NCBI GenBank assembly: GCA_020216925.1
Contig: JAIWOL010000186.1
Coordinates: forward strand, 1 to 5,078
Direction: 5' to 3'
Source: Thiobacillus sp.
GTDB taxonomy: Bacteria; Pseudomonadota; Gammaproteobacteria; Burkholderiales; Thiobacillaceae
Length of the DNA: 5,078 nt
Shown here: in pieces, positions 1 through 5,078 of the stretch
Numbering within the stretch: the first letter of the stretch is position 1
Layout of the letters: each line of letters starts with the position of its first letter
Notes under the pieces: model-generated
What the model was told of the DNA's origin: nothing
Database searches by the model: none
Seen by the model: the letters and a program-made list of their open reading frames with translations, nothing else
Made by a program: the position numbers and the translations under genes

Positions 1-176
1 GCCGGCACGGGCGGCGTCGGCAGTCCCGGCGCCAGCGCTGCGGCGAGCGCCGCGGCCAGCATCAGCCGCCCGCCCACAGGCAGACGCGCCAGCAAGGGAT
101 CGAACAGCGTCCAGCCGGCCAGGCGGGCGAAGGCAAACCCCCAGGCCATGAGCGCGGTTTCGGTCAGCGGCATCAT
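1..176 (-). CDS. fliR: Flagellar biosynthetic protein FliR, N-terminal part (3' end outside window)
   Basis: The first 58 residues of the export-gate subunit FliR are present, and the frame runs off the window. The start is MMPLTETALMAWGFAFARLAGWTLFDPLLARLPVGGRLMLAAALAAALAPGLP. This matches the FliR opening pattern of an amphipathic lead, a first membrane helix with an FxRL-type motif (FAFARLAG), a short loop ending in a P.F/P.L and VP/LP..VR-like segment, then a second hydrophobic helix. Two tandem ATG codons (176 and 173) are possible starts; 176 overlaps the fliQ TGA as ATGA, consistent with the other junctions, and is preferred. No strong Shine-Dalgarno is seen, so translation is likely coupled to fliQ. 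The call relies on position after fliQ as well as on sequence. Confidence 0.88.
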   Translation of the reverse strand, partial: MMPLTETALMAWGFAFARLAGWTLFDPLLARLPVGGRLMLAAALAAALAPGLPTPPVP

Positions 177-427
177 TCAATGAGGGCGGGAAAGTCGGTG
201 AGCAGGGTGCGCGCAAAATCGACGACGAGACCGCTCATCCAGCTTCCCAGCAGGGCCAGCAAGAGGGCCACCACGATCAGCTTGGGCACGAAGGACAGGG
301 TTGGTTCGAGGATCTGCGTGGTTGCCTGAAACAGGCTGATGACGAAGGCCACCGCCAGCGCGGCCAGCAACACCGGCGCGGCCACGGTGAGCGTCAGCCA
401 GAGGGCGTCGCGTGCGAGGTCTTCCAT
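173..427 (-). CDS. fliQ: Flagellar biosynthetic protein FliQ (export gate)
   Basis: FliQ packs around FliP/FliR in the export gate. The 84-residue protein has the family's two-helix hairpin: hydrophobic segments at about 11-33 and 48-70 joined by the signature loop SLFQATTQILEPTLSFVPK (31-49). The more usual loop reads QAxTQINExTLSFxPK, so Leu40 and Pro42 are mild departures. GGAAG lies six bases upstream of ATG 427 (434-438), and the ATG shares its A with the fliP stop. The stop overlaps the fliR start (ATGA). Confidence 0.96.
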   Translation of the reverse strand: MEDLARDALWLTLTVAAPVLLAALAVAFVISLFQATTQILEPTLSFVPKLIVVALLLALLGSWMSGLVVDFARTLLTDFPALIE

Positions 428-1173
428 CAGAAACTTCCGATCAGCGAGCCGACCAGCAGATGCCAGCCGTCCACAGCCACGAACAGCAGCAGTTTCAGCG
501 GCAACGACACCAGTTGCGGCGGCAGCATGATCATGCCGAGCGCGGTCAGCACGGCGGCCACGACGAGATCGATCACCAGAAACGGCAGAATGACCATGAA
601 ACCGATCTGGAAGGCGGTTTTCAGCTCGCTGGTGAGAAAGGCCGGCGCCAGCGCGGCGAGCGGCACGGTTTCCACCCGCTTGCGGTCGATGCTGGCGTCA
701 CCGTCGATGAACAGCGCCAGGTCTTCGGCACGGGTCTGTCGCAGCATGAAAACTTTGAGCGGTTCGGCTGCCCGCGCTGCGGCGTCGTTGAATTCGAGTG
801 CCCCGGCGAGATAGGGCTGATAGGCTTCGGCGTCGATTTTTTTCAGCGCCGGCGACATCACAAAAATCGTCAGCAGCAGCGCCAGCCCGGTGAGCACCAG
901 ATTGGGCGGCGCGTTGCCCACGCCCAGCCCCTGGCGCAACAGATACAGCACCACCGCAATACGCGCGAACGCCGTGAATGCCAGCAGCAGCGCCGGCAAA
1001 AAGGGAAACAGCAGCAGCCAGGGCAGGCTCGCGCCCGGCACGCCGATCACCTGCCCGCCCGCGCCCGGCGTGACGGCCAGCAGAGGCACGCCGGGGTCGG
1101 CAGCCATTGCCGGCAGGGCAAGGCTGGCCAGCATCAGGTAGGCGAATCGTGTGATCGAGGCAGGTTTGATCAT
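427..1173 (-). CDS. fliP: Flagellar biosynthetic protein FliP (export gate)
   Basis: FliP forms the pentameric core of the FliP5Q4R1 export gate through which flagellar substrates cross the inner membrane. The 248-residue length is normal. A signal peptide is visible (residues 1-24, ending ALPAMA before ADPGVP). Family motifs are LLLFPFLPALLLAFTAFARIAVVLYLLRQGLG (53-84), APPNLVLTGLALLLTIFVMSP (88-108), PLKVFMLRQTRAEDLALF (138-155), and the highly conserved TSELKTAFQIGFMVILPFLVIDLVVAAVLTALGM (181-214) followed by LPLKLLLFVAVDGWHLLVGSL. Hydrophobic segments lie near 51-79, 92-108, 186-214 and 221-245. FliP rather than a virulence SctR homologue is indicated by the neighbours and the cleavable leader. 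It overlaps fliO (ATGA) and fliQ (TGATG). Confidence 0.97.
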   Translation of the reverse strand: MIKPASITRFAYLMLASLALPAMAADPGVPLLAVTPGAGGQVIGVPGASLPWLLLFPFLPALLLAFTAFARIAVVLYLLRQGLGVGNAPPNLVLTGLALLLTIFVMSPALKKIDAEAYQPYLAGALEFNDAAARAAEPLKVFMLRQTRAEDLALFIDGDASIDRKRVETVPLAALAPAFLTSELKTAFQIGFMVILPFLVIDLVVAAVLTALGMIMLPPQLVSLPLKLLLFVAVDGWHLLVGSLIGSF

Positions 1174-1541
1174 GGTCTGTTTGCGTCTGGCGGGGCCGGG
1201 TTTGACGTGGCCGGGCCCGACGCGTCGCGCGCGTTGCCGGCGGGTTTGGGCTGGCTGTAGAGCAGCCGCACCTGGCCGCCGCCCACCCCCAGCAGCAGCC
1301 AGGTGCCGTCGACCTCGACGACGACGACGCGTTCGCGCGCGCCTACTGCCGTCGATCCCACCACTTTCACCACGCCTGGCGTGGCCATGCCGGGCAGGTA
1401 GCGGCGGGCCAGCCAGGCCAGGGCGACGAAACCGCCCAGGATCAGAGCCAGCGCGAGCAGCACGGTCATCGTGCCGCCGACGGCATCGGCCGCCCAGGCC
1501 GTTGCGGGCAGCGCGAACAGGATCGATGCTGCCGGTTTCAT
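1170..1541 (-). CDS. fliO: Flagellar biosynthetic protein FliO
   Basis: FliO is a bitopic inner-membrane protein that assists assembly and stability of the FliP ring. The 123-residue protein has a short hydrophobic signal-like start (MKPAASILFALPATAWA, possible cleavage near residue 18), one strong transmembrane helix at about 24-46 (TMTVLLALALILGGFVALAW) followed by a positive LARRYLP. The cytoplasmic domain shows the FliO pattern GSTAVGARERVVVVEVDGTWLLLGVGGGQVRLL (62-94). The tail after residue 97 is Pro/Ala/Asn-rich and probably disordered. ATG 1541 overlaps the upstream stop (ATGA), and its own stop overlaps the fliP ATG. The frame stays open upstream but the extension is inside orfX and not supported. 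Confidence 0.93.
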   Translation of the reverse strand: MKPAASILFALPATAWAADAVGGTMTVLLALALILGGFVALAWLARRYLPGMATPGVVKVVGSTAVGARERVVVVEVDGTWLLLGVGGGQVRLLYSQPKPAGNARDASGPATSNPAPPDANRP

Positions 1542-2065
1542 GCGGCGATAGTCTCGCGTGCCCAGCGCTGCATCTGGGCCGCCGATGCCGGCAGGTCGAG
1601 CGCCAGAACCTTGTCTGCATGCGATGCCGGCAACCGCCAGGCGAGTCCGCCCGGCAAGGCTGCCGCTGCGTCGAGCCAGCGTTCCGCCAGCACCGCGTCG
1701 AGGGTGTGCAGCAGGGCGCGCGGCACATGCGCCCCGCCCTGCCCGCCGGAGGCAGCCAGATGGATGCCGCGTGCGTCCATGCCCTGACGGCGCGCCAGCC
1801 ACAGGTTCGCGAACGCCGGGCTCACATGCCAGTGCGGGCGCACGCCGGGCAAGGCCGCATGATGACTGCACGGCACCAGCTGCAGCGGCAGGCGCAGGCG
1901 CGCCGACAGGGCCAGCGCAAGCCCCTGTCCCAGCCGCGCCGCAAAATCGCCTGCGCCGTCCGGCACCTCGCCGGCAGCGGCAGTAGCGGTTGCGAGAGGG
2001 ACGCATGCCGCCAGGGGCTGTGCGAGAAACGCCATTTCTTCGGCAGTTAGATCGAGCAACCGCAT
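1538..2065 (-). CDS. Unrecognised flagellar-operon protein (orfX) in the usual fliK-fliL-fliM-fliN position
   Basis: This 175-residue protein sits between fliJ and fliO, overlapping both (TGATG with fliJ, ATGA with fliO), so it is surely translated with the operon. I do not recognise the family. No signal peptide or clear membrane helix is visible. Features include an N-terminal [16 protein letters not shown], a middle FAARLGQGLALALSARLRLPLQL (41-63), a His/Trp patch (SHH 67-69, HWH 78-80), a helical TLDAVLAERWLDA (121-133), and an end with LALDLPASAAQMQRWARE. Arrangement and the F...L...L....RLP..L pattern loosely recall the N-terminal half of FliM/SctQ-type switch proteins, but no SPOA domain is present. 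Start: ATG 2065 with GGAGG five bases upstream; a TTG at 2068 is in frame but too close to that site. Confidence 0.85.
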   Translation of the reverse strand: MRLLDLTAEEMAFLAQPLAACVPLATATAAAGEVPDGAGDFAARLGQGLALALSARLRLPLQLVPCSHHAALPGVRPHWHVSPAFANLWLARRQGMDARGIHLAASGGQGGAHVPRALLHTLDAVLAERWLDAAAALPGGLAWRLPASHADKVLALDLPASAAQMQRWARETIAA

Positions 2066-2514
2066 CAACGCCTCCGGCCACCATTTTGCTGGTGCATGCG
2101 TTCGACCAGCTCGTCATGCTGCCGCTGCTCGATGCGCCGTTCGGCAATGGCAACCCCGGCCCGGTGACGCGCTTCGAGCAGGCGCAGCGCCTTGACGCGG
2201 TTTTCTTCTGCCAGCCAGGCGTTGAGCCGCGCCTGCCATTCGGCATGGGCCGCGTCGACGGCGGTCTGCGCGGCTCGCATCTCTCCCGCCTGCGCCTGTT
2301 GCAGGCGGCCGGCTTCGCGCAGCTGAGCGGCGGACACGCCGCTCTTGAGATCGAGCGCGAGCAAGGCAATGTGGGCATCACGCAAGGCTGCCAGCTGCAC
2401 CTGCCGGCCGCGTGCGCGCAGCCAGACCCCGTGCGCCTGCTTCACCCCGCGCGCCAGGGTCTCGCTGCGGCGTTCGGCAAGCTGGAGCACGCGCGCGAGC
2501 GCAAACGGCTTCAT
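2065..2514 (-). CDS. fliJ: Flagellar export protein FliJ
   Basis: FliJ is a small coiled-coil protein that inserts into the FliI hexamer like the gamma subunit of F1 and contacts FlhA. The 149-residue protein, close to the usual ~147, opens with [21 protein letters not shown], resembling the typical FliJ lead, and is almost entirely helical and Ala/Arg/Gln/Glu-rich. The heptad-like stretch spans roughly residues 10-140, ending in [16 protein letters not shown]. Sequence conservation in this family is low, so the call rests on length, helical composition, N-terminus and position directly after fliI. ATG 2514 overlaps the fliI TGA by four bases; the same frame stays open far upstream inside fliI, but that extension has no biological support. 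The stop overlaps the next gene by one base (TGATG). Confidence 0.93.
   Translation of the reverse strand: MKPFALARVLQLAERRSETLARGVKQAHGVWLRARGRQVQLAALRDAHIALLALDLKSGVSAAQLREAGRLQQAQAGEMRAAQTAVDAAHAEWQARLNAWLAEENRVKALRLLEARHRAGVAIAERRIEQRQHDELVERMHQQNGGRRR
2071..2075 (-). promoter_or_regulatory. Ribosome binding site of orfX
   Basis: GGAGG on the minus strand, five bases before ATG 2065. It lies within the end of fliJ and decides the start in favour of ATG 2065 over the in-frame TTG at 2068, which would be only two bases away. A strong site here supports orfX as a real translated gene. Confidence 0.65.
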
Positions 2515-3908
2515 TCGAGCACCCCGGCCAGCGTGTCGCGTGCGTCGTCGAGCGTGGCGCGCTCGCGCATGCCCTGCATCAGGTACTGCTGCATGCGCGG
2601 ATACAGCCGCACGCCTTCGTCGAGCACCACGTCGGCACCTGGCACATACGCGCCCACGGCCAGCAGGTCGCGACTGCGCATGTAGCGCGAATACAGGTAC
2701 TTGAAACGGCGCGCGCGCTCCAGCGCCTCGTCGGACAGCAAATCGGGCTGGGCGCGGCTGATCGAGGCCTCGATGTCGATGGCCGGATATTGGCCGGCAT
2801 CGGCGAGATCGCGGGACAGCACGATGTGGCCGTCGAGGATCGCGCGCGCGGCATCGGCGATAGGGTCCTGCGCATCGTCGCCTTCCATCAGCACGGTGAA
2901 AAAGGCGGTGATCGAGCCGCTGCCGCTGCGGCCGTTGCCGGCACGCTCGGCGAGCTGCGGCAGCTTGGCGAACACCGAGGGCGGGTAGCCTTTGGTCGCC
3001 GGCGGCTCGCCGATGGCCAGCGCCACCTCGCGCTGCGCCATGGCATAGCGCGTGAGCGAATCCATGATGAGCAGCACATGCTTGCCCTGGTCGCGAAAGT
3101 ATTCGGCAATCGACATGGCATAGGCCGCGCCGTTGAGCCGCATCAGCGGCGGATGGTCGGCCGGCGCCGCCACCACCACGGCGCGCGCCATGCCCTCGTT
3201 GCCAAGAATGCGGTCGATGAATTCCTTCACCTCGCGGCCGCGTTCGCCGATGAGACCCACCACCACCACGTCGGCTTCGGTGTAGCGCGCCATCATGCCG
3301 AGCAGCACGCTCTTGCCCACGCCGCTGCCGGCAAACAGGCCCAGCCGCTGACCGCGTCCCACGGTGAGCAGGCCGTTGATGGCACGCACGCCCACGTCCA
3401 GCGTCTGCCGGATCGGCGCGCGTTCCAGTGGATTGATCGGCCGGCTGTAGAGCGGCACGCGGCGTTCCAGCGAGAGCGAGCCCATGCCGTCGAGCGGCCG
3501 GCCGGCCCCGTCGAGCACGCGGCCGAGCAGGCGTTCGCCCACCGGCACCTGGCGCACGCGGTCTTGCGCCCGGCGGCGGGGAATGTAGCGCAGTCCCAGG
3601 CGCGGCGGCTGCGCCGCTATCGGGTTGTCGGGGATGACGCGCGCGCCGGGCATCACGCCATAGATGTCGGTGGCCGGCATGATGAACAGGCGCTCGCCGG
3701 CAAAGCCCGCGACTTCCGCCTCGATGCTCTGCCCGCCGGGAATCTGGATATGGCACTGGCTGCCTACCGGCAGGCGCAGGCCCACGGCTTCCATCACCAG
3801 CCCCGACACGCGCGTGAGCCGTCCGCTGGTGGCAATCGGCGTGGCCCAGCCGACGGCGCGACGGCAATCGGCCAGGTATTCGCGCAATCGGACGGTGCGG
3901 TCAACCAT
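2511..3908 (-). CDS. fliI: Flagellum-specific ATP synthase FliI (type III export ATPase)
   Basis: FliI is the hexameric cytoplasmic ATPase, related to F1-beta, that powers substrate unloading at the flagellar export gate. From the chosen start the protein is 465 residues, close to the family norm. Visible motifs are Walker A AGSGVGKS (193-200), [10 protein letters not shown] with the catalytic Glu at 222, Walker B HVLLIMDS ending near Asp283, the [13 protein letters not shown] loop (301-313) and [13 protein letters not shown] (373-385). The N-terminal barrel shows [17 protein letters not shown], as in FliI. I chose ATG 3908 because the N-terminus [11 protein letters not shown] fits the usual FliI lead and has GGGA nine bases upstream. 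An in-frame ATG at 3932 would add eight residues (MDCLGCYR) encoded by the repeat end. The stop overlaps the fliJ ATG (ATGA). Confidence 0.97.
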   Translation of the reverse strand: MVDRTVRLREYLADCRRAVGWATPIATSGRLTRVSGLVMEAVGLRLPVGSQCHIQIPGGQSIEAEVAGFAGERLFIMPATDIYGVMPGARVIPDNPIAAQPPRLGLRYIPRRRAQDRVRQVPVGERLLGRVLDGAGRPLDGMGSLSLERRVPLYSRPINPLERAPIRQTLDVGVRAINGLLTVGRGQRLGLFAGSGVGKSVLLGMMARYTEADVVVVGLIGERGREVKEFIDRILGNEGMARAVVVAAPADHPPLMRLNGAAYAMSIAEYFRDQGKHVLLIMDSLTRYAMAQREVALAIGEPPATKGYPPSVFAKLPQLAERAGNGRSGSGSITAFFTVLMEGDDAQDPIADAARAILDGHIVLSRDLADAGQYPAIDIEASISRAQPDLLSDEALERARRFKYLYSRYMRSRDLLAVGAYVPGADVVLDEGVRLYPRMQQYLMQGMRERATLDDARDTLAGVLE

Positions 3909-4065
3909 GCGATAACATCCCAGACAATCCATTAGGCGGCCTGCGGCCTACGCGCGCGCTGGCGGTCGCTTTGCGACGCCTCGTGCCCCGTGCTTCGCGC
4001 CCATAGGCCTTGCTATGGGCTTGTCGCCCGTGCCCCGATTCGTTCGCAAACCGCCTCGCCATCAT
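3901..4065 (-). CDS. Possible 54-codon ORF carried by the repeat element
   Basis: A short frame starts with a double ATG at 4065 and runs through the whole element, ending in a TGA at 3901-3903, inside the first codons of fliI. An AGGA lies six bases upstream of the ATG (4072-4075), a plausible Shine-Dalgarno. The product would be very basic ([13 protein letters not shown] at the start, then a [20 protein letters not shown] stretch), with no domain or membrane segment I recognise. The stop overlaps the preferred fliI ATG by eight bases (ATGGTTGA), the arrangement expected for translational coupling. It may be a chance open frame in GC-rich repeat DNA; whether the peptide is made is unknown. 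Confidence 0.2.
   Translation of the reverse strand: MMARRFANESGHGRQAHSKAYGREARGTRRRKATASARVGRRPPNGLSGMLSHG
3917..3936. repeat. Terminal inverted repeat, fliI-proximal end
   Basis: Reads ATCCCAGACAATCCATTAGG on the plus strand. It matches the reverse complement of 4073-4092 at 18 of 20 bases; the two differences are transitions. On the minus strand it contains a GGGA (3918-3921) that may act as the ribosome binding site of fliI, and an in-frame ATG (3932) that is an alternative fliI start. Confidence 0.8.
3918..3921 (-). promoter_or_regulatory. Putative fliI ribosome binding site supplied by the repeat element
   Basis: GGGA on the minus strand, nine bases from ATG 3908. It is modest in strength and sits within the terminal inverted repeat, so the inserted element appears to have replaced the native fliI leader. 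It favours the 3908 start over 3932. Confidence 0.4.
3999..4020. repeat. Central hairpin of the fliH-fliI element
   Basis: A perfect 8-bp inverted repeat, GCCCATAG (3999-4006) and CTATGGGC (4013-4020), separated by a 6-base loop. No run of T follows on either strand, so it does not look like a rho-independent terminator. Copies of CGTGCCCCG lie at equal distances on both sides. In the fliH-fliI transcript it would form a stable stem-loop that could affect mRNA stability or ribosome passage; that role is inference. Confidence 0.7.
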
Positions 4066-4072
4066 CGCGCGT

Positions 4073-4092
4073 CCTAATGGATTATCCGGGAT
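4073..4092. repeat. Terminal inverted repeat, fliH-proximal end
   Basis: Reads CCTAATGGATTATCCGGGAT on the plus strand, the inverted partner of 3917-3936. Its outermost base is the last base of the fliH TGA stop codon, so the element starts exactly where fliH ends. On the minus strand its inner edge provides the AGGA preceding the small ORF inside the element. Confidence 0.8.
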
Positions 4093-4691
4093 CATTCCAG
4101 CCAGTTGAGATTGGAGCCGAGCACCTGCACCACCTGCCGCCAGCGCGCCGGCAGCGTGGCGTCGAGGTCGCCCTGCGAGGTTTCGATGAGGCAGCCGCCG
4201 CGCACGATGCGGGCATCCTCGACGATGCGCAGGCGCGACTTGTCGAGCACGCCTTCGAGATGCGGGCGCACCAGCGCAGCGTCGTCCGGGTTCAGCAACA
4301 GGCGCGATTCGCGGCTGGTTTCCGCCATCTGCTTCAGGGCCAGGTTCACCACGTCGAGCAGCCGTTCCGGGCGGGCGGACAATTCGCCGGCCACCACCTG
4401 GCGCGCCACGTCGAGCGCGAGCTCGAGCACCATGTCGGCCAGGCGGAAATCGAGGTTGTCGAGGGTGGACGAAAAGCTCTCGGCCAGCTGGCGCATCCGC
4501 ACGGCATGCGACTCGATCTCGGCGCGCCCGGCAGCCAGGCCCTCGGCATACCCTTCGGCACGCGCGGTTTCGCGCAGTCGGGCGCATTCGGCTGCCATGT
4601 CTTCGGCTGCCGCCGGTACTGCGTCCGCCACGCCGGCCAGCGGCGATTCCCACTGCTCGAACGCCGAAGGCGCGTCGTCGCGCGTGCTCAT
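4092..4691 (-). CDS. fliH: Flagellar assembly protein FliH (export ATPase regulator)
   Basis: FliH is a cytoplasmic dimer that binds FliI, holds it inactive and links it to FliN and FlhA at the export gate. The protein is 199 residues, slightly shorter than the usual 220-240. The N-terminus is acidic and carries a single Trp (FEQW, residue 14), comparable to the N-terminal Trp residues that anchor E. coli FliH. A GxxxGxxxG helix-packing motif, a FliH hallmark, lies at Gly47, Gly51 and Gly55. The C-terminal third has the conserved pattern GGCLIETSQGDLDATLPARW (165-184) shared with YscL/SctL. The ATG overlaps the fliG stop and is preceded by GGGGAGG seven bases upstream (4699-4705). The stop codon abuts a repeat element rather than overlapping fliI, which is unlike every other junction here. 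Confidence 0.95.
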   Translation of the reverse strand: MSTRDDAPSAFEQWESPLAGVADAVPAAAEDMAAECARLRETARAEGYAEGLAAGRAEIESHAVRMRQLAESFSSTLDNLDFRLADMVLELALDVARQVVAGELSARPERLLDVVNLALKQMAETSRESRLLLNPDDAALVRPHLEGVLDKSRLRIVEDARIVRGGCLIETSQGDLDATLPARWRQVVQVLGSNLNWLE

Positions 4692-5078
4692 GCCCTTGCC
4701 TCCCCATCGAAACGGATCGCGCCTTCGGCAACGAGCCTGCGCAGTAGCGACGCCGCTTCGCTCTGCGCTGCCTGAATCTCGGCAACCGGCACCGCACCCA
4801 GGGTGTCGAGATCATCCTTCATGCGCAAGGCCGCAGACGGACTCATCGCCGCCGCCAGTGCCGCCAGCGCCCGGCCGTCGCTGCCCTTCAGGGCCAGCAG
4901 CAGGGTCCGGGCGCTCACATGACGCAAAAACAGCCGGCGGTCCGCTTCGCCGGCGCGCGCAAGATCGTCGAATTCCAGGGCGCGGGCGCGCAGGCGGGCG
5001 GCCAAGGCCGCATCGGCGCTGTCGAGCTGGGCCAGGGCTGCCGCCGCCGCGCCGCCGCTCATGCGCTCCAGCAGACTG
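4688..5078 (-). CDS. fliG: Flagellar motor switch protein FliG, C-terminal part (5' end outside window)
   Basis: FliG is the rotor protein that contacts the MotA stator and the FliF ring. Only the last 129 residues are visible; the frame is open to the window edge, where it reads SLLER before the first internal Met, so that Met is not the true start. The FliG C-terminal domain is recognisable from the run RTLLLALKGSDGRAL, then KDDLDTLGAVPVAEIQAAQ and LLRRLVAEGAIRF. These align without gaps to the E. coli torque helix region as I remember it. On that alignment K264, D288 and D289 are kept, but R281 is Ser and R297 is Pro. The tail is short (DGEARA). The stop TGA overlaps the fliH ATG by four bases (ATGA), which implies translational coupling. 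The family call is secure; the functional effect of the substitutions is inference. Confidence 0.95.
   Translation of the reverse strand, partial: SLLERMSGGAAAAALAQLDSADAALAARLRARALEFDDLARAGEADRRLFLRHVSARTLLLALKGSDGRALAALAAAMSPSAALRMKDDLDTLGAVPVAEIQAAQSEAASLLRRLVAEGAIRFDGEARA

Larger units (their letters stand above)
3917..4092. repeat. MITE/REP-like element with 20-bp terminal inverted repeats between fliH and fliI
   Basis: This approximately 176-bp block fills nearly all of the fliH-fliI gap. Its ends (3917-3936 and 4073-4092) are inverted copies matching at 18 of 20 positions, with the innermost ten bases (ATCCATTAGG) identical. Inside are a perfect 8-bp stem (GCCCATAG/CTATGGGC) at 3999-4020, a hairpin at 3961-3980 and a 5-bp stem at 3933-3950. 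Two copies of CGTGCCCCG (3982-3990, 4029-4037) are placed symmetrically about the central stem. No transposase is encoded, so if mobile it is non-autonomous. The outer end coincides with the last base of the fliH stop codon. I see no clear target-site duplication. The repeat nature is inferred from structure only; other genomic copies cannot be seen from one window. Confidence 0.75.

Noticed and set aside
427..1173. Virulence type III secretion (SctR/SctS/SctT) rather than flagellar export genes
   Set aside because: FliG, FliO and FliJ accompany these genes, and FliP has the flagellar-type cleavable leader and motifs, so the set is flagellar.
412..1260. Plus-strand open frame of 282 codons, rich in Gln, His and Arg
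   Set aside because: It lies antisense to fliP and the end of fliO; low-complexity composition and absence of any family resemblance mark it as a shadow of those genes.
427..1728. 433-codon reading of fliP with a long N-terminal extension
   Set aside because: The extension overlaps fliO and orfX out of frame; ATG 1173 gives a normal FliP signal peptide and an ATGA overlap with fliO.
2065..3867. 600-codon minus-strand frame suggesting a large fusion upstream of fliJ
   Set aside because: Only the last 149 codons resemble a protein (FliJ); the rest is an Arg-rich out-of-frame reading of fliI.
2412..3935. Long plus-strand open frame (507 codons), rich in His, Arg and Ala
   Set aside because: It is antisense to fliI and fliJ, has a composition typical of reversed GC-rich coding DNA, and no recognisable domain; fliI on the other strand is certain.
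3999..4020. Rho-independent terminator between fliH and fliI
   Set aside because: The stem is good but no T-run follows on either strand, and ending transcription here would cut the operon before essential genes.
3917..4092. CRISPR array or attachment site
   Set aside because: There are only two inverted ends and one pair of 9-base direct repeats, not a regular repeat-spacer array, and no integrase or tRNA gene is nearby.
3901..4815. 304-codon frame running through fliH and the repeat element
   Set aside because: The upstream two-thirds is an out-of-frame shadow of fliH. Only the last 54 codons, which have their own start and SD-like site within the element, merit mention.

Overview
This window is the middle of a flagellar export and motor operon from a GC-rich Gram-negative bacterium. 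Every gene reads on the minus strand, so transcription runs from high to low coordinates. The gene families and order point to a proteobacterium. A betaproteobacterium is my guess from the overall style, but nothing here fixes the genus.

In transcription order the window holds: the C-terminal part of fliG (motor switch), fliH (export ATPase regulator), fliI (export ATPase), fliJ (export chaperone/stalk), an unrecognised 175-residue gene (here called orfX), fliO, fliP, fliQ and the N-terminal start of fliR. FliH/FliI/FliJ form the cytoplasmic ATPase complex. FliP/FliQ/FliR form the membrane export gate, and FliO assists FliP assembly. FliG transmits stator torque to the rotor. Seven of the eight junctions are 1-4 base stop/start overlaps (ATGA or TGATG), which indicates one translationally coupled transcript. 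No promoter or terminator is evident, and no gene-free stretch exceeds 300 bases.

Two things break the pattern. First, the only gap (fliH to fliI, about 180 bases) is almost entirely filled by a roughly 176-bp element. It has 20-base terminal inverted repeats (18/20 matching), internal hairpins and symmetrically placed short direct repeats, so it looks like a MITE or REP-type repeat. It carries a small ORF with a Shine-Dalgarno-like site whose stop overlaps the fliI start, so it may preserve translational coupling. Second, the positions usually occupied by fliK-fliL-fliM-fliN between fliJ and fliO hold only orfX, which has no recognisable SPOA domain. The FliG C-terminus also lacks two of the five classical charged torque residues. 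Together these suggest a divergent or reorganised flagellar system, possibly with fliM/fliN encoded elsewhere.
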